Shown piece after piece: positions 1 to 5,377 of a stretch of DNA of 9,155 nucleotides (within the stretch, counting starts at the first letter, position 1; each line of letters starts with the position of its first letter). Both the position numbers and the translations under genes were made by a program. The notes under the pieces are model-generated. The model saw only the letters and a list, made by a program, of their open reading frames with translations. It had not been told where the DNA came from and did no database searches. Location of the stretch: contig JAQGMQ010000312.1 of assembly GCA_028292305.1 (NCBI GenBank), forward strand, positions 1-9,155. The letters run 5' to 3'. This DNA is from Rhodoferax sp. GTDB taxonomy: Bacteria; Pseudomonadota; Gammaproteobacteria; Burkholderiales; Burkholderiaceae_C.

Positions 1-10
1 GAGCCCGACC

Positions 11-295
11 ATGCCTTCCATGCACTCCATCCTGCGCTGGCCCGACCAGACCGAGACCACCTGTTATTCACCCTCGTTGGTGATCAAGGATTTCTTCGCA
101 CCCGGCACGGCCTATGCGCTGGCCGAGTTCCTGCCGCGCATCCGCCAGGCGACGCAGATCGCGTCCGACCGGGTCGAGGCCAAGTTCGGCTTTGCCTGTT
201 CACGCGCCAACGACCAGCTGGCCGACATCGAGCAGCGCGCGCAACGCTTCGATCCGCAGGCCAGCGTCGAAATGCTGGCCTTCGAAGACAGCTGA
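11..295 (+). CDS. MSMEG_0570-family small protein of the Nit1C nitrilase cluster (NitG-like)
   Basis: A 94-residue soluble protein of unknown biochemical function. The opening (MPSM, then LRWPDQTETTCYSPSLVIKD at residues 8-27) and the stretch FGFACSRANDQLADIE (59-74) match what I remember of the MSMEG_0570 'nitrogen starvation response' family, which is about 90-95 residues long, so this copy looks complete. The family occurs in the conserved Nit1C cluster beside a nitrilase, a radical SAM protein, a GNAT acetyltransferase, an AIR-synthase-like protein and a flavoprotein. The flavoprotein is indeed the next gene, 43 bp downstream on the same strand, so the two are probably co-transcribed. I chose the first ATG because family members begin MPxM; a second in-frame ATG at 20 is possible. 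Only ten bases precede the start, so the ribosome site cannot be judged. No signal peptide, membrane segment or metal motif is visible. The family call rests on remembered sequence, without a search. Confidence 0.85.
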   Translation: MPSMHSILRWPDQTETTCYSPSLVIKDFFAPGTAYALAEFLPRIRQATQIASDRVEAKFGFACSRANDQLADIEQRAQRFDPQASVEMLAFEDS

Positions 296-338
296 AACCA
301 CCGCGCCACCCCACACCACCCACCACCTTAGGAACGCC

Positions 339-1652
339 ATGTCCACCCATCAACCTTCCGAACTCCCGCGCCACACCAGCGTGGCCATCGTCGGCGGCGG
401 CCAGGCCGGCCTGTCGCTCAGCTACCACCTGCAGCAGCGCAGCATCGACCACGTGGTGATCGAAAAACACCATGCCATGCACGCCTGGCAAAACCAGCGC
501 TGGGACAACTTCTGCCTGGTCACGCCCAACTGGCAGTGCAAGCTGCCGGGCCACGACTACAGCGGCGACGATCCGCACGGCTTCATGAGGAAGGACGAGA
601 TCAACCGCTACCTGGCGGCGTTCCGCGAGAAGGTGGCCCCACCCTTGTTCGAAGGTGTGGCCGTGCGCCGCGTGGCCCCACGCTCCGCGCAGGCTGGCGG
701 CGGCTTCAATGTGTCGACCGCGGCGGGTGACTTCACCGCCGACCAGGTGGTGGTGGCCAGCGGCGGCTACCACCTGCCGATCATCCCGCGCCTGGCCGAA
801 CGGCTGCCGGCCGGCATCACCCAGGTGCATTCCGAGCAGTACCGCAACGCGGCTTCGTTGCCCGAGGGCGCGGTGCTGGTCGTGGGCTCGGGGCAGTCGG
901 GTTCGCAGATCGCCGAAGACCTGCACCTGGCCGGCCGCAAGGTGTTCCTGGCCGTGGGCAATGCACCGCGTTGCGCGCGGTTCTACCGTGGCAAGGACGT
1001 GGTCGACTGGCTGGCCGACATGCACTACTACGACATGCCGGTGCACGAGCATCCGCTGCGCGAAGGCGTGCGCGACAACACCAACCACTACGTCACCGGC
1101 CGTGATGGCGGACGCGACATCGACCTGCGCCGCTTCGCCAGCGAAGGCATGGAACTCCTCGGTGTGCTCAAGGGCCTGGACGGCACGACGCTGCAGTTCG
1201 CCACCGACCTGACGCAGAGCCTGGACCAGGCCGACAAGGTCTACAACGGCATCAACGCGTCGATCGACAAATACATCGACAAGATGGGCCTCACCACGGC
1301 CGAGCCGGCGTCCGTCTACCAGCCGGTGTGGTCACCCGAGGCGGAACGCGCCAGCATCGACCTGGCCACGGCCGGCATCACGGCCATCGTCTGGTGCATT
1401 GGCTTTCAGCCTGATTTTCAATGGGTCGAAGCGCCGGTGTTCGACGGCCGCGGCCACCCCGGCCATGTGCGCGGCGTGACGCACCAGCCGGGGCTTTATT
1501 TCCTCGGCCTGCCCTGGCTCTACACCTGGGGCTCGGGCCGGTTCTCGGGCGTGGCGCGCGACGCGCTCTACCTGGCGGAAAAGATCGACGCGCTGCGCCT
1601 GCGCGACGAAGAGCCGAGCGCGCAGTCGGCCAACCTGCCGGCGTATTCGTGA
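339..1652 (+). CDS. MSMEG_0569-family FAD-dependent oxidoreductase of the Nit1C cluster (NitH-like)
   Basis: A 437-residue flavoprotein related to flavin monooxygenases. An N-terminal dinucleotide-binding motif VGGGQAG lies at residues 18-24 (FAD site), and a second, VVGSGQSG, at about 181-188 (likely NAD(P)H site). The stretch RWDNFCLVTPNWQCKLPG at about 53-70 is characteristic of the MSMEG_0569 family. The C-terminal part holds GLYFLGLPWLYTWGSGRFSG, typical of the end of an FAD fold. No signal peptide or membrane helix is seen, so it is probably cytosolic. The frame stays open upstream to 114, but that extension overlaps the previous gene out of frame and is low-complexity. The ATG at 339 has AGGAA four bases ahead and starts just before the Rossmann strand. 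It follows the NitG-like gene and is probably the last gene of its operon, since the next gene converges 24 bp away. Nit1C is linked to cyanide assimilation, but the reaction of this subunit is unknown to me. Confidence 0.88.
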   Translation: MSTHQPSELPRHTSVAIVGGGQAGLSLSYHLQQRSIDHVVIEKHHAMHAWQNQRWDNFCLVTPNWQCKLPGHDYSGDDPHGFMRKDEINRYLAAFREKVAPPLFEGVAVRRVAPRSAQAGGGFNVSTAAGDFTADQVVVASGGYHLPIIPRLAERLPAGITQVHSEQYRNAASLPEGAVLVVGSGQSGSQIAEDLHLAGRKVFLAVGNAPRCARFYRGKDVVDWLADMHYYDMPVHEHPLREGVRDNTNHYVTGRDGGRDIDLRRFASEGMELLGVLKGLDGTTLQFATDLTQSLDQADKVYNGINASIDKYIDKMGLTTAEPASVYQPVWSPEAERASIDLATAGITAIVWCIGFQPDFQWVEAPVFDGRGHPGHVRGVTHQPGLYFLGLPWLYTWGSGRFSGVARDALYLAEKIDALRLRDEEPSAQSANLPAYS

Positions 1653-1676
1653 AGGCGTAACGACGTAAAGGCCGTA

Positions 1677-2987
1677 TCAGCCGGCTGCGGCGCCGACCAT
1701 CACCGGCCGCTCCCCACGCGGCATGCCGGTGAACGCGAAATCCACCTCCGGCGCCAGACCGCTCACGATGCGCGCCACCGATTTACCCGAGCCGCAGGCG
1801 TGGGTCCAGCCCAGCGTGCCGTGGCCGGTGTTGAGGAACAGGTTCGGCAACTTGGTCCTGCCGATCAGCGGCACGTTGCTCGGCGTGGCCGGGCGCAGGC
1901 CGGTCCAGAACTGGGCCTGGCTGGTGTCGCCGGCGCCGGGGAAGAGCTGCTCGACACGGCGCACGATGGCTTCGCAGCGCACGGCGTTCAGGTCGCGGTC
2001 GTAGCCGTTGAATTCGGCGGTGCCCGCGATGCGCAGGCGGTCGCTGCCTTCGGATGTATAGCGCGAGAACACCAGCTTGAATTCGTCGTCCGTCAGGCTC
2101 ACCTGGTGCGCCATCGACGCGTCTTTCACCGGCATCGTCACCGAATAACCCTTGGCCGGATAGATCGGCAGGCGGATGCCCAGCGGCTGGGCCAGCAAGG
2201 GGCTCAGGCTGCCCATGGCCAGCACCACCGAGTCGCCGTGGATGCGCTGAAAGCGGCCTTCGCGGTCGGTCACTTCCACATGGTCGATGCGGCCGCCGGC
2301 TTCGCGCAGCGCGGTGATGGTGTGGCCCATCAGGAACTTCACGCCGTTGGCTTCGCACTGCGCAGCCAGCGCGCGCGCAAACTTGTTGGCGTCGCCGGAC
2401 TCGTCTTCCTGCGTGTAGGTGGCGCCGGCCAGCGTCGGGCGGATGTGGCGCAGCGCGGGCTCGAGCCGCACCGCTTCGTCGGCCGAGATCACCTGCCGGT
2501 CGCAACCCAGCGCGCGCATCTGCTCGGCCGGCGCCTGGGCCGCGTCGAACTCTTTTTGCGTGGTGTAGAAATGCAGGATGCCCTGCGTGCGTTCGTCGTA
2601 GGCAATGCCCATGTCGCGGCGCAGCGCCTGCAGCGTGTCGCGGCTGTAGGTGCCCAGGCGCACGATCTGCGCGATGTTGTGGCGCGTGCGGGCCGGCGTG
2701 CATTCGCGCAGGAACTGCAGGCCCCACAGCCATTGCCGCATGTCGGCACGCAGGCGAAACAGCAGCGGCGCATCTTCGCGGCCCAGCCATTGCAGCAGCT
2801 TCAGCGGCGCGCCGGGGTTGGCCCAGGGCTCGGCGTGGCTCACCGAAATCTGGCCACCGTTGGCAAAGCTGGTCTCGGCCGCGGGCGTGGCCTGGCGGTC
2901 GATCACGGTCACATCGTGGCCGAGCTGGTTGAGGTAATAAGCGGAGGTGACGCCGAGCAAGCCGGCGCCGAGAACGGTCACGCGCAT
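1677..2987 (-). CDS. dadA: DadA-type FAD-dependent D-amino acid dehydrogenase, glycine-riboswitch controlled
   Basis: A 436-residue protein; E. coli DadA has 432. The family oxidatively deaminates D-amino acids to 2-oxo acids and ammonia, passing electrons to the respiratory chain at the inner membrane. The N-terminus carries the FAD motif GAGLLG (residues 7-12) followed by the acidic end VIDR. FANGGQISVSHAEPWANPGAP and the C-terminal GLRPATPSNVPLIGR...NTGHGTLGWTHACGSGK blocks are DadA hallmarks. The frame runs upstream to 3119, but that part lies inside the riboswitch aptamer. The ATG at 2987 has AAGGA seven bases ahead and begins exactly at the Rossmann strand. There is no alanine racemase (dadX) nearby, and the gene stands alone, convergent with the Nit1C tail. 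Control by a tandem glycine riboswitch suggests glycine, or an amino acid that yields it, as the physiological substrate, so 'glycine dehydrogenase/oxidase-like' is a fair alternative. The family call is firm; the substrate is inference. Confidence 0.93.
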   Translation of the reverse strand: MRVTVLGAGLLGVTSAYYLNQLGHDVTVIDRQATPAAETSFANGGQISVSHAEPWANPGAPLKLLQWLGREDAPLLFRLRADMRQWLWGLQFLRECTPARTRHNIAQIVRLGTYSRDTLQALRRDMGIAYDERTQGILHFYTTQKEFDAAQAPAEQMRALGCDRQVISADEAVRLEPALRHIRPTLAGATYTQEDESGDANKFARALAAQCEANGVKFLMGHTITALREAGGRIDHVEVTDREGRFQRIHGDSVVLAMGSLSPLLAQPLGIRLPIYPAKGYSVTMPVKDASMAHQVSLTDDEFKLVFSRYTSEGSDRLRIAGTAEFNGYDRDLNAVRCEAIVRRVEQLFPGAGDTSQAQFWTGLRPATPSNVPLIGRTKLPNLFLNTGHGTLGWTHACGSGKSVARIVSGLAPEVDFAFTGMPRGERPVMVGAAAG

Positions 2988-2994
2988 GGTGAAA

Positions 2995-2999
2995 TCCTT
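2995..2999 (-). promoter_or_regulatory. Shine-Dalgarno AAGGA that fixes the dadA-like start
   Basis: On the minus strand AAGGA lies seven bases before the ATG at 2987. Just upstream (3002-3015) the mRNA can form a small hairpin, AGCGA/UCGCU around a four-base loop, ending two bases before the Shine-Dalgarno. It could influence access to the site, but does not itself cover it. Confidence 0.75.
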
Positions 3000-3040
3000 G
3001 AAGCGAACATTCGCTCGAGGCGCAGGCGTGGATTGCTGGT

Positions 3041-3076
3041 CGAACACAAGCAACCCAGGCGCACGCCTGGAGTTGC
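3041..3076 (-). terminator. Putative riboswitch terminator hairpin (expression platform)
   Basis: On the minus strand the RNA at 3076-3050 reads GCAAC, a bulged U, CCAGGC, loop GUGC, GCCUGG, GUUGC: eleven base pairs with one bulge. It is followed by UUGUGUU, a modest U-rich tract. This is the shape of an intrinsic terminator, although the U tract is interrupted by G, so efficiency is uncertain. It sits between the glycine aptamers and the ribosome site, where an expression platform is expected. The 3' arm can also pair with two other stretches of the leader (see findings). A simple structural hairpin without termination is the alternative. Confidence 0.55.
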
Positions 3077-3084
3077 CGCTCCCC

Positions 3085-3264
3085 CTGTCCTTGGTACCTG
3101 AGAGATTCGCCACCGGCACGCGCCAGCGGGTTGCTCCTTCGGTGCACCATGGCTGGCATGGTGTCTCTTCAGACGGCTGATTTCAATGGATGCAGTACGG
3201 GACCTGAGCGTTCATGGGAGTTTGCGCCTTCGGTGGAACAGCGTGGCCGTTCGCTCTCCTGCGT
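3085..3264 (-). promoter_or_regulatory. Tandem glycine riboswitch (two aptamers) in the dadA-like leader
   Basis: Read on the minus strand, the leader holds two copies of the glycine aptamer core. Aptamer 1 (about 3262-3198) has GGAGAGCG, a P2 hairpin AACGG-CCACG-CUGUU, the core CCACCGAAGGCGCAA, then GAACGCUCAGGUCCCG; GAGCG pairs with CGCUC as P1. Aptamer 2 (about 3176-3089) has CUGAAGAGA pairing with UCUCUCAG as P1 (one bulged A), a perfect seven-pair P2 hairpin CACCAUG-CCAGC-CAUGGUG (3163-3145), the core CACCGAAGGAGCAA, a P3 closed by CCGCUGG/CCGGUGG, and the GGCGAAUCUCUCAGGUACC end followed by AAGGACAG. These are the conserved nucleotides of the glycine riboswitch (Rfam Glycine family). 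Most known members turn genes on when glycine is plentiful. The regulated gene starts at 2987. An Infernal search would settle the exact borders. Confidence 0.93.
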
Positions 3265-3269
3265 CGCAA

Positions 3270-3275
3270 ATTGTA
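3270..3275 (-). promoter_or_regulatory. Candidate -10 box (TACAAT) of the riboswitch-dadA transcript
   Basis: On the minus strand TACAAT (5 of 6 to the sigma70 -10 consensus) lies about seven bases before the position where aptamer 1 would begin (about 3262-3264), exactly where a promoter for this leader should be. I see no good -35 hexamer at 16-18 bp spacing, so the promoter may be weak or activator-assisted. The box shares five bases with a TGTACA palindrome. Confidence 0.5.
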
Positions 3276-3278
3276 CAA
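3271..3278. promoter_or_regulatory. TTGTACAA palindrome, possible YefM-type operator half
   Basis: A perfect eight-base palindrome with TGTACA at its centre. TGTACA is the core element described for the YefM-YoeB operator of E. coli. A second TGTACA lies at 3332-3337, nearer the antitoxin gene. The two centres are 60 bp apart, wider than the adjacent E. coli palindromes. The site overlaps the candidate -10 of the divergent dadA-like leader. Confidence 0.35.
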
Positions 3279-3331
3279 GTTACGTCGTTTGGATGCACGT
3301 GTTTGTTTGATTTTTGGTGCAGATTGCGGGA

Positions 3332-3337
3332 TGTACA
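3332..3337. promoter_or_regulatory. Second TGTACA motif, upstream of the antitoxin gene
   Basis: TGTACA lies 29 bp before the antitoxin ATG at 3367, where autorepression by a Phd/YefM protein would be expected. On its own a hexamer is weak evidence. The pairing with the site at 3271-3278, and the lack of any other copy that I noticed in the window, make it worth listing. Confidence 0.3.
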
Positions 3338-3366
3338 GGGTCAACGACCCACTGCGAAAGGCATTC

Positions 3367-3618
3367 ATGCGGACATTTTCAATCTCGGGAACGCGCGAGG
3401 TCTGGGACGACATAGTGCGGGACGTGGCGTTGGGGTGTGGGCCGGTGTTGGTGACACGGCGCGGCGAAGCTGCGGCTGTGCTGATGTCGATGGCGCAATA
3501 CCGGCAGGCAGGCACCGGATTCAATGAAAGCCTGAGGCGCTGGCGAAAGGCATATCCAGATGGTGTCGATGACGTCGGGTCGCTCGACGGCGTACGGGGT
3601 ACGTCACCGGACCGGTAG
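3367..3618 (+). CDS. Solitary Phd/YefM-family antitoxin-like protein
   Basis: An 83-residue protein. Residues 26-45, PVLVTRRGEAAAVLMSMAQY, form the diagnostic strand-turn-strand of the Phd/YefM antitoxin DNA-binding domain, preceded by the helix TREVWDDIVRDVALG. The C-terminal third (FNESLRRWRKAYPD and a Gly/Asp-rich tail) is where such antitoxins wrap their toxin. Family members repress their own promoter and neutralise a partner such as YoeB/RelE, Doc or a PIN nuclease. No partner is present: the next gene converges from 3650, 31 bp away, and nothing convincing lies upstream. The frame stays open to 3214, but AAAGG five bases before the ATG at 3367 and the domain border favour the shorter start; 3331 is a weaker alternative. 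It may be an orphan left after toxin loss, or may act on a distant toxin or as a plain regulator. Family assignment is good; the role is uncertain. Confidence 0.8.
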   Translation: MRTFSISGTREVWDDIVRDVALGCGPVLVTRRGEAAAVLMSMAQYRQAGTGFNESLRRWRKAYPDGVDDVGSLDGVRGTSPDR

Positions 3619-3649
3619 TTGGCCGCATCCACGCGCCGCAGAGGCCACG

Positions 3650-4426
3650 TTATTTTCTAACCTGGCCCAGATGCACCACGTCACCAATCGTCCGAGCCCC
3701 CGGCGCATAGGCCGCCATCGCCATGCCCACCAGGCACACGAAGATGGCCGTCACCCCAAACGGCAGCACCGTCCGGCGCAGCGCGGTGCCCATCCAGTGG
3801 CTGCTGCCCACCCCGCGCAGATGGCGGTACAGCGAATACGAAAGTGCGCCGTCGAACAGTATTTCGGCAAACAGCGATGGGGCCAGGTAGACGACGTAGA
3901 ACGAGGCCAGCGCCAGGCCCAATGCCAGCAGGACGACCAGCAAGGGAATCGCGAGTTCGTCCGCGTCGGTGATGGCGCTGGCGGCTTCCCCCAGGGGTTT
4001 GGCCGCCACGGATTCGTCGAGCGCGACGCCGGCCGCGCTGTCGAACGCGCTGCTCGCGCCGCCACCACTGAAGTTGCCACCGCCGCCGCTCGTCATCGGC
4101 ATTGGTGGGCTTGCGCCGCTGCCGCCGGAGGGGATGAAATCGGTCACGTCCGGGATGTCGGCGTAGTCGCTGGCGGTGGTGTGCAGCCAGAGCCACAGCA
4201 GGAACAGGAAGAACAGATAGGCCAGGCCCAGCGCCATCGGGTAACGCAGCGCCATGCTGCCGATGCCCGCGTGCAGCAGCGTGAACGAGGCCAGCAGGCC
4301 GAACGCGCCCGTCAAGCCGACGAGCAGCCCCATCTGCAGGCGCGGGAACGAACGTTCCTCAAGCTGTGAACGCAGGTGCAGCACGGCGTGGTAACGGGAG
4401 CGCATCTTGGGGGTGTTGCGTGTCAT
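3650..4426 (-). CDS. Unrecognised integral membrane protein with Gly/Ser-rich loop
   Basis: A 258-residue protein that I cannot assign to a family. Hydrophobic segments at about 32-53, 62-83, 158-182 and 219-241 suggest four membrane helices. Between the second and third lies a loop of about 75 residues with Gly/Ser/Pro-rich runs (GGSG, GGGG and GGG between 100 and 125), probably disordered. The first 30 residues are basic (RSRYHAVLHLRSQLEERSFPR), which by the positive-inside rule would place the N-terminus in the cytoplasm; both termini and the big loop would then be cytoplasmic. No catalytic motif is visible. The ATG at 4426 is preceded directly by an in-frame TTG (4429) that could also initiate; AGGT lies about ten bases upstream. 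It shares its strand with the XRE gene 105 bp upstream, but the spacing leaves an operon open. A substrate or partner cannot be proposed. Confidence 0.75.
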   Translation of the reverse strand: MTRNTPKMRSRYHAVLHLRSQLEERSFPRLQMGLLVGLTGAFGLLASFTLLHAGIGSMALRYPMALGLAYLFFLFLLWLWLHTTASDYADIPDVTDFIPSGGSGASPPMPMTSGGGGNFSGGGASSAFDSAAGVALDESVAAKPLGEAASAITDADELAIPLLVVLLALGLALASFYVVYLAPSLFAEILFDGALSYSLYRHLRGVGSSHWMGTALRRTVLPFGVTAIFVCLVGMAMAAYAPGARTIGDVVHLGQVRK

Positions 4427-4485
4427 CAACGGTGGACCTGCTGGTGTTGGCGGTGGCGCATCTTAGCCAGCCGGTGAACCAGCCC

Positions 4486-4495
4486 CACTTAAGTG
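4486..4495. promoter_or_regulatory. CACTTAAGTG perfect palindrome upstream of the membrane-protein gene
   Basis: A ten-base perfect palindrome in the 105-bp gap between the XRE regulator's stop and the membrane protein's start, about 60 bp before that start. It could be an operator. No convincing -35/-10 pair is seen with it; a TAAGAT lies about 20 bp nearer the gene without a partner -35. The rest of this gap shows nothing else. Confidence 0.25.
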
Positions 4496-4531
4496 AAACT
4501 GAAAACGCGCCGGCGTCGGCGTACCGAAGGC

Positions 4532-5263
4532 TTACCGCCGCAGCGCCGCGAAAGCTGCGAACTCCCACCGCCGCATGCCCAACAACAAGGTGTAGCCCTC
4601 GCGGTCGCTCTCGGCCAGCTTCTGGTCCGCCAGGTGCTGCTGCGCAAAATCTTGCGCCACACGCTGCAGCCGTTCCATGAAGGCCGGCGCCAGGCTGCGG
4701 CTCACCGAGCCGTGCACCAGCAGCAGGCCTTCGCCCGGCCCGTCGAAGCCGCCGGAATAGTAGTCCAGCACCACGTCGTCGCGAAAGAAGTTCATCACCG
4801 GCCCGTGCGTCCGCCAGCGGAAGGCCTTGGCCAGCTTCAGCCGGTAGCGGTTCAAGGGGCGCAGCTCGATGATGCCGATGCGGTCCAGCTGCGCCAGGTA
4901 TTTGATGCCCTCGGCCGCGCTGAGCCGGTAGGCGGTGGTGATCTGCTCCAGCGTCCATTGGCTCAGCACACAGATCGCCACCAGCAGCAGCTTCTTGTCG
5001 GCCACCACGGCGCGCTCCTGCTCCTGCGTCAGCTCGGCCAGCAGCGGCTGGCTGTCGGCCACGCGGCGGGCCAGGTCGGCGAAGTCGAGCTTCAGCGCGC
5101 GGCAGATCGCGTCGATGCGCGACAGCGGCATGTCGCCCTTGGCCAGCATGCGCTTCACGCTCGACTCGGCCATGCCCAGCGACCGGGCCAGGTCGGCATA
5201 GGTCATGCGGGCGCTTTTGAGTTGCTGCTTCAGGGCGATGACGAGGTCGGCGGTGGTGCTCAT
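4532..5263 (-). CDS. XRE-family (Cro/C1-type helix-turn-helix) transcriptional regulator with uncharacterised C-terminal domain
   Basis: A 243-residue cytosolic protein. Residues 5-68 form a Cro/C1-type DNA-binding domain: the helix-turn-helix is TYADLARSLGMAESSVKRMLAKG (21-43), followed by MPLSRIDAICRALKLDFADLA. The remaining 170 residues hold a helical stretch with a winged-helix-like pattern (LSQWTLEQITTAYRLSAAEGIKYLAQLDRIGIIELRP, about 100-136) and a C-terminal domain of unknown function, where a ligand or partner might bind. Similar-length XRE regulators are frequent in Burkholderiales. The ATG at 5263 opens the DNA-binding domain naturally, but no Shine-Dalgarno stands before it. A 17-bp near-palindrome begins two bases upstream, suggesting autoregulation and a very short or leaderless mRNA. 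It is divergent from the ceramidase-like gene 114 bp away, which is a natural second target. The family is sure; target and signal are inference. Confidence 0.88.
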   Translation of the reverse strand: MSTTADLVIALKQQLKSARMTYADLARSLGMAESSVKRMLAKGDMPLSRIDAICRALKLDFADLARRVADSQPLLAELTQEQERAVVADKKLLLVAICVLSQWTLEQITTAYRLSAAEGIKYLAQLDRIGIIELRPLNRYRLKLAKAFRWRTHGPVMNFFRDDVVLDYYSGGFDGPGEGLLLVHGSVSRSLAPAFMERLQRVAQDFAQQHLADQKLAESDREGYTLLLGMRRWEFAAFAALRR

Positions 5264-5265
5264 GG

Positions 5266-5282
5266 GTATCGATTATTGATAC
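5266..5282. promoter_or_regulatory. GTATCGAT-T-ATTGATAC near-palindrome, putative operator of the XRE regulator
   Basis: Two eight-base arms around a central T match at seven of eight positions as an inverted repeat. The element lies between the divergent XRE and ceramidase-like genes, two bases from the XRE start codon, in a small AT-rich patch. On the minus strand it contains AATAAT, which could be the XRE gene's -10, so a protein bound here would block transcription. A Cro/C1-type dimer typically binds a dyad of about this size. Confidence 0.45.
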
Positions 5283-5377
5283 TTTTGGTGGCGTCCTGCG
5301 GGCTTGCGTGAGATAGCGCGATACGCCGTGCGACCGCGCTTCGACACTCGCCTCCTACCCATCCACAGGACGACCCC

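Noticed and set aside
84..1088. Long minus-strand reading frame (334 codons) opposite the two Nit1C-type genes
   Set aside because: His/Arg/Ala/Gly-rich composition with no domain, an antisense shadow of strongly coded plus-strand genes in GC-rich DNA.
1653..1676. Possible bidirectional terminator between the convergent oxidoreductase and dadA-like genes
   Set aside because: Only 24 bp, with no inverted repeat or T run.
1800..3101. 433-codon plus-strand reading frame opposite the dadA-like gene
   Set aside because: Low-complexity Arg/Ala/Gln/His-rich translation, no motif; the minus-strand frame carries clear DadA motifs over the same bases.
2988..3119. 44-residue N-terminal extension of the dadA-like protein
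   Set aside because: It would be translated from the riboswitch aptamer and leader; the ATG at 2987 has a good Shine-Dalgarno and begins at the FAD-binding strand.
3085..3180. Single-aptamer ('singlet') glycine riboswitch
   Set aside because: A second CACCGAAGG core with its own P1 and P2 was found further upstream (3198-3262), so the element is tandem.
3183..3632. 149-codon minus-strand frame opposite the antitoxin
   Set aside because: Overlaps the riboswitch aptamer 1 and the antitoxin; no recognisable domain and no ribosome site.
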